Positions 48,327 to 58,227 of a stretch of DNA of 64,000 nt are shown here, piece after piece. The number at the start of each line of letters is the position of its first letter. Position 1 is the first letter of the stretch. Position numbers and translations under genes: made by a program. The notes under the pieces are model-generated. The model was not told the origin of the DNA. It searched no databases and saw only the letters and a program-made list of their open reading frames with translations. The stretch covers positions 1,426,001-1,490,000 of the forward strand of contig NZ_CP085135.1 in assembly GCF_020616515.1 (NCBI RefSeq), in the 5' to 3' direction. The stretch comes from Mesorhizobium sp. PAMC28654 (GTDB lineage Bacteria > Pseudomonadota > Alphaproteobacteria > Rhizobiales > Rhizobiaceae).

Positions 48327-49766
48327 ATGACCATCCATGGCATCTCGGCCGAAGTTCTCGCTGCCCTGGAAAGCGTCCTGGGACGGAACGGCGTAGCAGC
48401 CGACACCGATGATATGGCGAAATACCTCGGAGACTGGTCAGGCGATCATCACGGCGGAGCCCTTGCCGTGCTGAAGCCTGGTTCGGTCGCGGACGTCCAG
48501 GCCACTGTCCGGTTGTGCGGCACGCTCGGGCTGGCGATGATACCGCAAGGTGGCAACACCGGGCTGGTGGCAGGTGCGATCGACATCGGCACGGACCGAG
48601 GCACGGTCATCATCAACGCGGAGCGCTTGAACAAAGTGCGTCTAGTCGACGCCGACAATTTCACCCTGCAGGCTGATGCCGGCTGCATCCTCCAACACAT
48701 CAAGGATGCCGCCGAGAACCAGGATTGCCAGTTTCCGCTGGCGCTAGGCGCTCAGGGCAGCTGTCAGATCGGCGGCAATGCCGCAAGCAATGCCGGTGGC
48801 GTCAACGTGTTGCGCTACGGGATGGCTCGCGACCTCATTGTCGGCCTGGAGGTGGTGCTACCGGACGGCGAATTGTGGAGCGGCTTTTCCGGCCTGCGCA
48901 AGGATAATCGCGGCTACGACCTGAAGCAGCTTTTCATCGGCTCGGAGGGAACGCTGGGCATCATCACCGGTGTCGAGGTCAAGCTCTTTCCGAAGCCCGG
49001 CCGGCTGGAGACGGCGTATCTGGGTCTTCCCTCATTCGAAGCGGCGATAGCGTTGTTCAGGCAAGCCCGACGCGAATGCTCGGACCTGATGTCGGCCTTC
49101 GAGATCATTGGCTCGGAATGCATGGAGCTTGCGCGTCTGGCCGACCCGAGCATCGTCGCGCCAGTGACCGCCCCTGTTCATGTGCTGATCGAACTGTCGT
49201 CGAGCGGCGCCATGGACCTGCGAACCCTGCTGGTCGACTTTCTTGCCGGCGCCATGGAAAAGCACCTCGTCATCGACGCCGTCCTGGCCGAGAGCAACGC
49301 ACAGGCCAAGGCGTTCTGGGGCATCCGCGAAGGGCTAGTCGAGGGCCAGGCCAAGCGCGGCTACCATGTGCGCACCGATCTCTCGGTGCGCATCTCCGAT
49401 ATTCCCGCGCTGATCGCCCGGGCCCGCCATCTTGTCTCAACGGAGCACCCGGGCTGGATCTCCCAGGCCTATGGTCACGCGGGCGACGGCAACATCCATT
49501 TCAATGTGCTGCCACCGCTCGGCCTTGGAGAGACCGAGGCGCGCACCAGGGGCAGCACCATCACGACCAAGCTGTACGACATCGTCAACGCACTCGGCGG
49601 CTCGATAAGCGCCGAGCATGGCATCGGGCGCACTCGCCAGCGCGTTTACTGGGACGGGATGTCTGCCGTTCAGCGCCGGCTTGTCAGCACGCTCAAGAAT
49701 GCGCTCGATCCGAACGGACTGATGAATCCCGGTTGCCTCTTTCCCGCGACGGAGACCATTTCATGA
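48327..49766 (+). CDS. FAD-linked 2-hydroxyacid dehydrogenase (D-lactate/D-2-hydroxyglutarate type)
   Basis: A 479-residue flavoenzyme. The FAD-binding PCMH domain has PQGGNTGLVAGA and IGGNAASNAGGVNVLRYG; the C-terminal oxidase domain has YGHAGDGNIHFNV and EHGIGRTRQ, as in D-2-hydroxyglutarate, D-lactate and glycolate dehydrogenases. The natural substrate is unknown; clustering with a GntR regulator, a VOC protein and a transporter suggests an imported hydroxy acid. The ATG at 48327 is preferred to 48282. Confidence 0.87.
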   Translation: MTIHGISAEVLAALESVLGRNGVAADTDDMAKYLGDWSGDHHGGALAVLKPGSVADVQATVRLCGTLGLAMIPQGGNTGLVAGAIDIGTDRGTVIINAERLNKVRLVDADNFTLQADAGCILQHIKDAAENQDCQFPLALGAQGSCQIGGNAASNAGGVNVLRYGMARDLIVGLEVVLPDGELWSGFSGLRKDNRGYDLKQLFIGSEGTLGIITGVEVKLFPKPGRLETAYLGLPSFEAAIALFRQARRECSDLMSAFEIIGSECMELARLADPSIVAPVTAPVHVLIELSSSGAMDLRTLLVDFLAGAMEKHLVIDAVLAESNAQAKAFWGIREGLVEGQAKRGYHVRTDLSVRISDIPALIARARHLVSTEHPGWISQAYGHAGDGNIHFNVLPPLGLGETEARTRGSTITTKLYDIVNALGGSISAEHGIGRTRQRVYWDGMSAVQRRLVSTLKNALDPNGLMNPGCLFPATETIS

Positions 49767-50506
49767 AACAACGACTGGCTGCCATAGGCACTGTCGAGGC
49801 GCTTCCGCACCGGGTCGCGGCGTTCCTCAGCCGCGAGATCGAGTCCGGCGAGCTCAATCCGGGCAGCCTGCTGCCGACGGAGCAACAGCTATCCGAAAAA
49901 TTCGGCGTCAGCCGAAACGTGGTGCGTGAGGCGATCGCGCAATTGCGGGCCGACGGCATGGTGGAAGCGCGGCAAGGCATCGGCTCGTTCGTCCTGGCAC
50001 CGGAGCAGCGCGCGACGATCCGCATCGACCGCGAGACGCTGAAGGAAGGCCAGAACATGGAGCGGCTCTTCGAGCTGCGCTGCATCCTTGAAGCCGAGTC
50101 AGCCGCGCTTGCCGCCGAGCGGCGCGACCAGGAGCATCTCGACGCCATCAAGGCGGCGCTGGACCGCATGAGTGGTGAGGAGCGCTGGGAAGACGGCAGC
50201 ATCGATGCCGATCTCCTGTTTCATCGCGAAATCGCCCGGGCGACGGGCAACAGCTACATCCACACGTTCATTTCCTTCGTCTGCGAACAGATCCGTCGCT
50301 CGATCTACTACGCACGCCAGACCAACCCGTTGCACGACCTGGTCGAAGTCAACGTCGGCGAGCATGTGCGCATCTACGAGGCGCTGGTCGCCGGCGATCC
50401 CGCGGAAGCCGAGGCGGCGATGCGCGCTCACATCATCGGCGCCGCCAACCGGGTCGGCGTCAAGCTGCCTGCGTCGCGCGCACGGCATACCGGCGGAGGA
50501 AAATAA
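49763..50506 (+). CDS. GntR-family transcriptional regulator, FadR/FCD subfamily
   Basis: A 247-residue regulator: winged HTH (LPTEQQLSEKFGVSRNVVREAIAQLRADG) written here in part as GVSRNVVREAIAQL, and a C-terminal FCD ligand domain with the metal pattern FHREIARATGN and EHVRIYEAL. It overlaps the stop of the dehydrogenase gene (ATGA), so it is part of the operon and likely its autoregulated repressor. The effector is probably a small carboxylic acid. Confidence 0.9.
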   Translation: MKQRLAAIGTVEALPHRVAAFLSREIESGELNPGSLLPTEQQLSEKFGVSRNVVREAIAQLRADGMVEARQGIGSFVLAPEQRATIRIDRETLKEGQNMERLFELRCILEAESAALAAERRDQEHLDAIKAALDRMSGEERWEDGSIDADLLFHREIARATGNSYIHTFISFVCEQIRRSIYYARQTNPLHDLVEVNVGEHVRIYEALVAGDPAEAEAAMRAHIIGAANRVGVKLPASRARHTGGGK

Positions 50507-50508
50507 CC

Positions 50509-50946
50509 ATGTCGATCGGAACCACCTATCGGATTTCGGACGTCTGCCTGCTTGTCGACAATATCGAGCGGACAGTGGAGTTCTATGTCGACAAGGTCGG
50601 CCTCCGCTTGCGCCGACGCGCCGAGGGATTTGCCGACTTCCATGGCGAGGGCGTGACGCTGGCCGCCTGGGAGATCGACCACATCAGCCAGCACACTGGC
50701 GTGTCGAAGCTGCGTTCGCCGCGTCACGCGCACAAGGTCTGCGTCGCGGTCATGCTCGACGCGCCCGACGAGATCGACCGGCTCTACACAGAACTGACCG
50801 CCAAAGGCGTACCCTTCCAGGGGCCGCCTGAGGATTATGTCTGGAACGCGCGCTGCGCCTATTTCACCGACCCGGACGACACGCTGTGGGAACTCTACGC
50901 CTGGCTCGACGGCGGCCCCGGCGACTACCACGACGAACAGCCGTAG
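50509..50946 (+). CDS. VOC-family (glyoxalase/dioxygenase fold) protein
   Basis: A 145-residue two-repeat VOC protein. VEFYVDKVGLRLRRRAEG and the DPDDTLWELYAW near the C-terminus give the usual metal-site glutamate. It starts two bases after the GntR stop. Substrate unknown; in catabolic clusters such proteins are isomerases, dioxygenases or lyases. Confidence 0.82.
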   Translation: MSIGTTYRISDVCLLVDNIERTVEFYVDKVGLRLRRRAEGFADFHGEGVTLAAWEIDHISQHTGVSKLRSPRHAHKVCVAVMLDAPDEIDRLYTELTAKGVPFQGPPEDYVWNARCAYFTDPDDTLWELYAWLDGGPGDYHDEQP

Positions 50947-51012
50947 ACGACACCGCGCCAAGGAAACGGCGCGCAATGAAGAGACAGACAAGTCTTGCAA
51001 CAGGAGCGAATG

Positions 51013-52065
51013 ATGAGTGGGAACCAGGATTGGAATTTGAACCGCCGTACCTTTGTGAAAGGTGGCTTGGCGGCTGTCGCGGCCGCATCGGCCGGCATGC
51101 AGCTCGTGCTGACTCCCGCCGCAAAGGCGGCGGGGAAAGTCGTCATCCAGTATGACTGGCTGATGTCCAACGGCCAGATAGGCGATATCGCGGCGGTCGC
51201 CAACGGCTATTTCAAGGACGCCGGGCTCGACGTGGAATTCGGCCCGGGCGGCCCCAACGCCTCGACGGTGCCTCCGGTGATCTCGGGCGCCGCACAACTC
51301 GGCCAGTTTTCCGAAACCCCGCAGCTTTTCGCGGCGCGGGCCAACGGCGTGCCCGTGAAGATGATCGCATGCGGCCTCCGCACCGGCCCCTATGCCTTAA
51401 CTTCAAAGGCAGCGAACCCGATCCGCGGCATCGCCGACCTCAAAGGCAAGAAGATCGGCATACAGCCGACCGCGCGTTTCGTCATGGACGAGATTCTCGC
51501 CAAGAACGGCTTGAACGCGTCCGACGTCACCGTCATCAATGTCGGCTTCGACAAGGGACCACTTGTGCGCGGCGATGTCGACGCCATTGGCGGCTGGATC
51601 ACCAACACGCAGGCGCTGAGCGTCGTCGGCGATGACCGTATTGACCTTCTGGTGCGCAATCTCGGCTTGAACTCCTACGCCGATGTCTATTTCGCCACCG
51701 ACGCCGCGATCGAGAAGGATCCGGACACCCTGGCCAAGTTCATCGGCGCTGTCGCCAAGGGCTGGGGCTGGGTACACGCCAACCCCCAGGAGGCGGTGAA
51801 GAAAATGGTCGCTGCCTACCCCGAAATGGACCTCGGCTGGGAAGAGAAGACCGTCAACCTCGTGCTCAAGCTTTCCTTTGACGCGACAACGGCCAAGGAC
51901 GGCTGGGGCACGTTCGATCCCGCCTCCATCGAGGAACAATTGGCTCTGCTCGACAAGGTAGGCCAGTACCCGAACGGCCGCCCCGCGGCCGCTGACGTCT
52001 ATACCACCAAGATCCTCGAACTTTCGGCTGCCGACCGGCCGAAGCTCGACGCCCCCGCCGCCTGA
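51013..52065 (+). CDS. ABC transporter substrate-binding protein, NMT1/SsuA-like, Tat-exported
   Basis: A 350-residue periplasmic binding protein. A twin-arginine signal NRRTFVKGG opens the hydrophobic GLAAVAAASAGMQLVL segment, so it should be folded before export. The mature part is of the NMT1/SsuA-like type (VIQYDWLMSNGQIGD, ISGAAQLGQFSETPQL), used for nitrate, sulfonate, taurine, pyrimidine precursors and riboflavin. Start: ATG 51013, six bases after AGGAG; ATG 51010 is too close. Operon with ATPase and permease genes. Confidence 0.87.
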   Translation: MSGNQDWNLNRRTFVKGGLAAVAAASAGMQLVLTPAAKAAGKVVIQYDWLMSNGQIGDIAAVANGYFKDAGLDVEFGPGGPNASTVPPVISGAAQLGQFSETPQLFAARANGVPVKMIACGLRTGPYALTSKAANPIRGIADLKGKKIGIQPTARFVMDEILAKNGLNASDVTVINVGFDKGPLVRGDVDAIGGWITNTQALSVVGDDRIDLLVRNLGLNSYADVYFATDAAIEKDPDTLAKFIGAVAKGWGWVHANPQEAVKKMVAAYPEMDLGWEEKTVNLVLKLSFDATTAKDGWGTFDPASIEEQLALLDKVGQYPNGRPAAADVYTTKILELSAADRPKLDAPAA

Positions 52066-52836
52066 TGGCGAACGCGATCGAAGCCAACAGGCTGGATGTC
52101 GGCTATGGCGGCCGCCAAGCGGCCGTCAAAGTCCTTTCCGGCCTCGACCTCAACGTCGAGACCGGATCCTTCCTGTCGATCCTGGGACCTTCAGGCTGCG
52201 GCAAGTCGACCTTGCTCAGAGTGGTTGCCGACCTGCTCGATCCGCTCGGCGACACCATCAGCGTGCTCGGCGACACGCACGCGGTGCGATCGCGCCGCGA
52301 TGTCGGATTCGTCTTCCAGGACTCGACCTTGCTGCCCTGGCGCACCGTGCGTGACAATGTGCGCCTGCCGCTTGGCGTCGGGCAAGGCAGCCTGACCCGC
52401 AAGATCGAAGATCGCAGCGACGAATTGCTGGAGTTGATGGGGCTTGCCGGCTTTTGGCGAGCGCCTGCCGCACCAGCTTTCCGGCGGCCAGCGCCAGCGC
52501 GTGGCGATCGCCAGGGCATTGCTCGGAGAGCCAAAGCTGCTGCTCATGGACGAACCGTTCGGGGCCCTCGACGAGATCACCCGTGACCGCCTCAACGACG
52601 AGTTGCTCGCCCTGTGGCGGCGCTCTGGCGCCACGATCCTCTTCGTCACTCATTCGATCGCCGAGGCCGCCTATCTCGGTGAAAGGGTCATCGTGCTCGC
52701 CGCCAATCCCGGGCGGCTGGTCAAGGATCTTGATATGCGACCACTCAAGCGAGACGGCAATCGCTGTTCGCGGGAAGACCCTGCAATCGTCGCCGCCATG
52801 GCGGAATTGCGCACCGCGCTGGAGCGCGCTTCATGA
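52065..52836 (+). CDS. ABC transporter ATP-binding protein (SsuB/TauB-like), frameshifted
   Basis: About 256 residues after repair. Walker A GPSGCGKST, Q-loop VFQDSTLLPWRTVRDNV, signature HQLSGGQRQRVAIARAL and Walker B LLLMDEPFGALDE are all encoded, but the first two are in one frame and the last two in another. LMGLAGF continues as GERLPHQLSGGQ if one T is removed from the run at 52452-52455. It overlaps the binding-protein stop (TGATG). The energy-coupling subunit for the NMT1-type transporter. Confidence 0.85.
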
Positions 52837-53587
52837 GGCCGGCGCCACTGTCTCCGCAGCTTGCCATCACCCTGCCCATCCTCGGCGCGGCGTCGCTCCT
52901 TCTCGCCTGGCAGTATTTCCTGCCGCTCCTCGGCGTCCCCGCCTATATCGTGCCGACGCCGACCGCGATACTCGGCGTCTTCCAGAAGAATTTTCGCTGC
53001 TCATGGACAATCTCAGGCCGACACTGATCGAGGCCCTGGCCGGCTTTGTCATTGGCAATTTGGCAGCCGTGTTGCTGGCGGTAGTGTTCGTGCACAGCCG
53101 CATCCTTCAGGCTGCCTATTTTCCGATCGTGCTTTTCTTCAACACCATTCCGATCCTGGCGCTGTCGCCGATCATCATCCTGATCTTCGGGCTTGGGATG
53201 ACACCGAAGATCGTCATCGCGGCGGTGATCTGCTTCTTCCCGACGCTGGTGAACATGATACGCGGGCTGGAATCGGCCAGCCATAATGAGCACGAGCTGT
53301 TCCGGGTGCTGTCGGCGACGCGCTGGGAGATTTTCTGGGGCCTGCGCCTGCCCCGCGCCTTGCCGATGCTGTTCTCATCGCTCAGGATCGCATCGGCGAC
53401 GGCGGTGATCGGTGCCATCGTGGGCGAATGGATCGGCTCGGACAAAGGCCTCGGCGCACTCATTATCCAAGCGACCTTCAACTACCAGTCGGACCGGCTT
53501 TACGCGGCGATCGTGCTGTCGTCCTGCCTTTCGATCGCACTGTTCTGCGCCGTGGTGATGGTCGAGCGCCGGGTCATCAAATACTGA
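52833..53587 (+). CDS. ABC transporter permease (SsuC/TauC-like), frameshifted
   Basis: About 251 residues after repair, six predicted helices. The N-terminal part (LAITLPILGAASLLLAWQYF, PTPTAILGVFQKNF) and the rest (SLLMDNLRPTLIEALAGF onwards, with the EAA loop LFRVLSATRWEIFWGLRLP) are in different frames; one missing T in the run at 52991-52994 rejoins them. Start ATG overlaps the ATPase stop (ATGA). Completes the importer. Two adjacent frame breaks in one operon support either sequencing trouble or operon decay. Confidence 0.85.
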
Positions 53588-53598
53588 ACAGGCATTTC

Positions 53599-53628
53599 AT
53601 CGGCTCGTGCAGCCGTGCACGAGCCGAT
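53599..53628. terminator. Strong hairpin between the transporter operon and the M20 gene
   Basis: A 13-bp perfect stem, atcggctcgtgca (53599-53611) with tgcacgagccgat (53616-53628), loop gccg, between convergent stops. No U-tract; likely a bidirectional terminator. Confidence 0.65.
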
Positions 53629-53642
53629 CTTGGATCGCTTGA

Positions 53643-54881
53643 TCAGTCCGCATTTTCCGGTTGCACCGACAGAAATCCGATCGCCGCAGAAACCAGGGTG
53701 GCCGCGCCAACTTTCAAGGCGGCCTCGTCAACACGAAATTTGGCATGGTGGAGCGGAAAGACCGATCCGACCTCCTCGTTGCGGATTCCCAGCCGAAAGT
53801 AGACCGATGGGCGTTTTTCGCTGTAGTAGCCAAAGTCGTCGGCAATGGTCCATCCAGGGGTGTTGAGAACATTGTCGGCCCCGACGCAAGCCTTGGCGCT
53901 GGCGATGATCAGCTGGGTCATCTCGACATCGTTGACGACCCCCGGCTCGCCCTTGTGGATGCCGACTTCAACACGCGCGCCGTGGCTTGCGGCTATCCCC
54001 TCGGCAATAGCACGAACGCGGCGCCAGGCCCGCTCGCGGGTTGCATCGCTGCCGCTGCGGATGGTGCCTTTCAGCGCGACCTTGCCGGCGGTCACATTGT
54101 AGGCGTTGCCACCATTGATGGCCGTCACCGAAATGACCAGGGGGTCGTAGGGGTCGATCTCGCGCGAGACGATCTTCTGCAATTCCGTCACCATGGAGCA
54201 GGCCACGGCCAACGCATCAACACCTTCGTGCGGTTTTGCCGCGTGTGCCGCCGAGCCGGTAACGGCCACGTCGAACGTATCGCAGGCCAAGGTGTAGGGA
54301 CCGGAGCCGACGGCGATCTTGCCTGAGGGTGTGTACGGATCAACATGAACGCAGATGGCGGCATCGACATCGTCGAGAAGCCCCTCTTCCACCACCCGCC
54401 TGCCGCCCGAAGGTTCATCCTCCTCGGCGGGCTGGAAGATGAGGCGGACGGTGCCGCCGAAATCACCTCTTGATTGATGGAGATGCGCGGCAACCGCGAA
54501 GGCCATCGACGCATGGGCGTCGTGACCGCACGCATGCATCACGCCTGGATTTGTCGATGAAAAATCGACACCGGACTCCTCCTCGATCGGCAAGGCATCG
54601 ATATCCGCCCGAATAGCCACCTTTCGATTTGACGGTTTGCCCGTGCCGACAATATCGACCGCCAGACCAAAGCCCGCAACGTCGCGAATGTCGGCAATTC
54701 CCTGACTAGCCAGCATTTGCCGCAGATAACGCTGCGTGTTCGCTTCGTGGTTCGAAAGCTCCGGGTTGCGGTGCAGATGACGGCGGATCTCGATCATCCG
54801 ATCGAGAATTCCAGCATCGATATCAGTCGCGACGGAACGCTCGACAAAGCCAGCCCAGGTCGGACTCTCAAGATTTGACAT
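53643..54881 (-). CDS. M20-family amidohydrolase/peptidase
   Basis: A 412-residue M20D-type metallohydrolase (hippurate hydrolase/aminoacylase-like). Metal and active-site signatures: GVMHACGHDAHASM and FQPAEEDEPSGGRR. Such enzymes remove acyl groups from N-acyl amino acids or amides. Its start overlaps the M24 gene's stop by 14 bases, so both act in one pathway. Not secreted. The substrate is unknown. Confidence 0.87.
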   Translation of the reverse strand: MSNLESPTWAGFVERSVATDIDAGILDRMIEIRRHLHRNPELSNHEANTQRYLRQMLASQGIADIRDVAGFGLAVDIVGTGKPSNRKVAIRADIDALPIEEESGVDFSSTNPGVMHACGHDAHASMAFAVAAHLHQSRGDFGGTVRLIFQPAEEDEPSGGRRVVEEGLLDDVDAAICVHVDPYTPSGKIAVGSGPYTLACDTFDVAVTGSAAHAAKPHEGVDALAVACSMVTELQKIVSREIDPYDPLVISVTAINGGNAYNVTAGKVALKGTIRSGSDATRERAWRRVRAIAEGIAASHGARVEVGIHKGEPGVVNDVEMTQLIIASAKACVGADNVLNTPGWTIADDFGYYSEKRPSVYFRLGIRNEEVGSVFPLHHAKFRVDEAALKVGAATLVSAAIGFLSVQPENAD

Positions 54882-56046
54882 GGAGCTCTCGCGGAAACCT
54901 GGTCAGGGTCTCATTGCCGGTTTCTGTGACCAGGATGGTCTCGCTGATCTCGATGCCCCAGCCGTCCATCCACATGCCCAGGATGGAGTGAACGACGTTT
55001 CCGGGCTCAAGCACCGTCTTGTCGCCAGGCCGGAGGCTGATCGTGTGTTCGCCCCAATCCGGCGGATAGGCGACGCCGATGGAATAGCCGATGCGCGACT
55101 CCTTCTTCAGTCCGTGGCGCTGGATGACCGTGCGCCATGCACCCTCGACGGTTTCGGCGGTCGTTCCTGGCCTGACCGCATCCAGCACCGCGTCCATGCC
55201 CTCGATCACCGCCTTTGCCGTATCCGAGACACGCGTCGGCGTTTTCCCAAGCTGCAGGGTTCGTGCCAGCCCGGCGGCATAGCGGCGGCAGACACCGGCA
55301 AGTTCCAGGGCAATCGTCTCGTTTTCTCCAAACCGCCTGTCGCTCCACATGATGTGCGGAGCCGAGGCGTTCTCACCGCCGAGGATGGTCGGCGGAAGAG
55401 CGGTGATGTCGCCCGCGAAGTCAGGGCTGCCGGCGATCTGCGCCGCCTGGATGGAGGCGATGGCATCGCACTCGCGAACACCCGGCGCGATCACCTCAAA
55501 GGCCCGCGTGACCGCCGCTTCGGCCAGGGTTGACGCCTTGCGCAAATAGGCGATTTCGTGCGCCGATTTGACCGCGCGAATCCAGTTCACCAGGAGATCG
55601 GCGTCATGCCATTTCGCATTGGGAAGTCCGGCGACAAGCCGGGCATGGCCTTTCGGGGAGAAATAATAGGCTTCGAGCTCGATGCCGATATGTCTGACAC
55701 CCCAACCTTTGGCGACAATCCAGCTCGCGATCCAGTCCATGGGATGGCGATCGACACGCTGAACGTGATCCTCCGGAAAGCCGACCACGTTCTCGGGCTT
55801 CATCCAGGCTGTCAGAAGACCGCCGGCCGCATCCATGGCGCGCCCTATCCAGACAGGCTCGACCTCTTCCAATGGAATCAGCACCACCTGCGGTGTGTAG
55901 AATGACCAGCCATCATAGCTGGTGATATAATGCTGGTTGGCAACATCGTTGACGACAAGAAGTTCGAGACCGCGCCTGGCCATCTCGGTGCGTATCTTTC
56001 GAAGCCGCTGCTGGTACTCCTCGCGGGCAAACGGCAATTCGATCAT
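54868..56046 (-). CDS. M24-family hydrolase, DoeA/EutD-like (ectoine hydrolase family)
   Basis: A 392-residue creatinase/prolidase-fold enzyme. The N-terminal ITSYDGWSFYTPQVVLI, DRHPMDWIASW and RAVKSAHEIAYLRKA, and the C-terminal YPPDWGEHTISLRPGD, resemble ectoine hydrolase DoeA. The two metal aspartates of true M24 peptidases are replaced (ALELAGVCRRYAAGLARTL), as in creatinase and DoeA, so it is metal-independent. No other ectoine genes are present; the partner is an M20 hydrolase. I chose ATG 56046 (GGAG six bases upstream) over 56202. Confidence 0.78.
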   Translation of the reverse strand: MIELPFAREEYQQRLRKIRTEMARRGLELLVVNDVANQHYITSYDGWSFYTPQVVLIPLEEVEPVWIGRAMDAAGGLLTAWMKPENVVGFPEDHVQRVDRHPMDWIASWIVAKGWGVRHIGIELEAYYFSPKGHARLVAGLPNAKWHDADLLVNWIRAVKSAHEIAYLRKASTLAEAAVTRAFEVIAPGVRECDAIASIQAAQIAGSPDFAGDITALPPTILGGENASAPHIMWSDRRFGENETIALELAGVCRRYAAGLARTLQLGKTPTRVSDTAKAVIEGMDAVLDAVRPGTTAETVEGAWRTVIQRHGLKKESRIGYSIGVAYPPDWGEHTISLRPGDKTVLEPGNVVHSILGMWMDGWGIEISETILVTETGNETLTRFPRELHVKS

Positions 56047-56255
56047 CTTTGCTCCATGCTTTGTTGGATCCGGGGTTGCGGGCTCAGCCACCATTGAAGC
56101 GAATTCAGCATGGCGGCAATCGGCCAAGGGCAGCAGGTAGACAGGTCCTAAACCCCTGCTACGACCATTCCCGGCCTTCTTGGGTCTATTTTTGAATTCC
56201 ATTTGACTGAATAAATATCCGGTGCGAAGCTGCCCTCTCCCAAGGGAAGCATGTC

Positions 56256-57426
56256 ATGGCGCTGCGGGGGACAAATCAGGAATTCGGGCGGCCGTACAAC
56301 CGGCGCATCGTGCTTGAGTCCATCCGCCTTCATGGGCCGATCGCCCGTGGCGAGATCGCCAGGCGCGTTGGTCTCACCGTCCAGACCGTATCGACCATCG
56401 TTCGCGAGTTGGAAGAGCAAGGCTATATCCTGTCCGTGCGCGAGGAGCCGAAAGGCCGCGGACTTCCTCCGACAAACAACCCTTCGCATAAATCCGGAGG
56501 GCGGCTACGCGGTCGGCATCCACATCACCCCCCTGGGGATCAATGCGGCGCTGATCAACCTCAGTGGCGACGTCATCGAAAGCATGCACCGCGAGGCCCC
56601 TAGCGCGACGCCCGATCACGCCTTCGAGCTGATCGGCGCCATGGTGGGTGAACTGACCGAACTCAGGCCGGGAGGACGCGTTCTGGGCATTGGCATGGCC
56701 CTGCCCGGCCCCTTCGGCGTCGAATCCATGAGTTTCGTCGGCCCGACAACGATGGCCGGCTGGAAGGACGTGGCGCTGCGGGAACGGCTGACAGCCTCGA
56801 CCGCGCTGCCTGCCTTCTTCGAGACAGACATGGCCGCCGCCGCGATGGGCGAGCGTCTTTACGGCCTCGGTGCCCAGCACTCCGAATATTACTACCTCTA
56901 TTTCGGCGTTGGGCTTGGCGGCGTCATGGTGCACGAAGGCAGCGTCTTGCGCGGTGCGTGGGGAAATGCCGGCGAGATCGGACACATTCCAGCCGTTGCC
57001 AATGGCGAACCTTGCCCCTGTGGCAATCGCGGCTGCCTCGAAAGATACCTTTCGCTCGAGGCGCTGGGCCGCTGGGGCGGCAACGAGACTGATTGGGTGA
57101 CGAAAGTCAGCCCCATCTTCCACAATGCCATCGCCGTCATCGAAAATCTGTTCGATCCCGAAACCATCATACTGGGCGGACTGGCATCCAATGACCTGCT
57201 CGAACGCCTGGCGGGTTCAACGGCCAGCCTTCCCAACTCGGTCTCGGCCCGAAAAGACCGCGTGACACCCCGCGTCATCGTCGCCAGCGGCGGACAGCAT
57301 GCGGTGTTGCGCGGCGCGGCAGCCCTTGCCGTTTCGGGGGTGCTCTCGCCACGCTTCGGCCAGATGTTCGCCGCCGAGCGCGAGCGCGGGCGCGATCTTC
57401 TGAAGGGCGGAGGGATGGCGGCATGA
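56256..57426 (+). CDS. ROK-family transcriptional repressor, frameshifted
   Basis: About 389 residues after repair. N-terminal winged HTH (NRRIVLESIRLHGPIARGEI, GLTVQTVSTIVRELEE) in one frame, then the ROK sugar-binding domain from TTLRINPEGGYAVG in another; one extra A in the run at 56474-56476 accounts for it. The zinc motif GEIGHI...CPCGNRGCLE is present but the kinase DxGGT loop is not, so it is a regulator. It precedes and overlaps (ATGA) the sugar ABC genes, like FrcR/XylR-type repressors. Confidence 0.83.
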
Positions 57427-58187
57427 CCGAACCCTTGCTGGTCCTCGACAATGTCACCAAGAACTATGGCGCCATCGAAGCGCTGAAGGGGATCAGTTTT
57501 TCGATCGGCAAGGGCGAGGTCGTGGCGCTGCTGGGCGACAACGGCGCCGGCAAATCGACGCTGGTCAAGATCATCGCCGGCGGACTGGAGCCGACCTCGG
57601 GCCGGATGTTGTTCGAAGGCAAGGAATTCCTCGCCAGGTCGCCGGCCGAGGCCAAGGCGGCGGGCATCGAGACCGTCTACCAGGACCTGTCGCTGTGCAC
57701 CAACGTCGACGTCGTCGCCAATTTCTTCATGGGCCGCGAGATCACCAGGAAGGTTCTCGGCATCCCCGTGCTCGACGAGCGTGCGATGGAGGCTGTCGTC
57801 GAAAAGGCGCTTGCCAGCGCCGGCACCCGCATTCCGTCATTGCGCGCCAATGTCGAGCATCTTTCGGGCGGCCAGCGTCAAGCCATCGAGCTCAACCGGT
57901 TCGTGCATTGGGGCGGCAAGCTGGTGCTCCTCGATGAACCCTTCGCGGCACTCGGCGTCGAGCAGACGCGGCGCGGTCTCGACATGATCCGACAGGTGGC
58001 GAGCCAGGGCATCGGCGTCGTCATCATCACTCACATCATGCAGCAGGCCTTCCAGGTCGCCGACCGGATCGTGGTGATCCGGCAAGGTGTCGTGGCGGGC
58101 GATGTCGCACGCAACAAGACAAGTCCCGACGCGGTGATCAACATGATCACCGGAGAGACGCTTGCCGGTGCCGGACCGACAGGCTGA
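57423..58187 (+). CDS. Sugar ABC transporter ATP-binding protein (CUT2, FrcA-like)
   Basis: A 254-residue, single-domain CUT2 ATPase. Walker [10 protein letters not shown] (38-46), Q-loop VYQDLSLC, signature [14 protein letters not shown] and Walker [13 protein letters not shown]. Most CUT2 ATPases are double-length (RbsA), whereas single-domain ones such as FrcA occur in rhizobia. It overlaps the ROK stop. Powers the importer with the binding protein and permease downstream. Confidence 0.9.
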   Translation: MTEPLLVLDNVTKNYGAIEALKGISFSIGKGEVVALLGDNGAGKSTLVKIIAGGLEPTSGRMLFEGKEFLARSPAEAKAAGIETVYQDLSLCTNVDVVANFFMGREITRKVLGIPVLDERAMEAVVEKALASAGTRIPSLRANVEHLSGGQRQAIELNRFVHWGGKLVLLDEPFAALGVEQTRRGLDMIRQVASQGIGVVIITHIMQQAFQVADRIVVIRQGVVAGDVARNKTSPDAVINMITGETLAGAGPTG

Positions 58188-58227
58188 GGGACAAAAGAGG
58201 GGTCCGGCTCAACAGGGAGCAAAAGAC

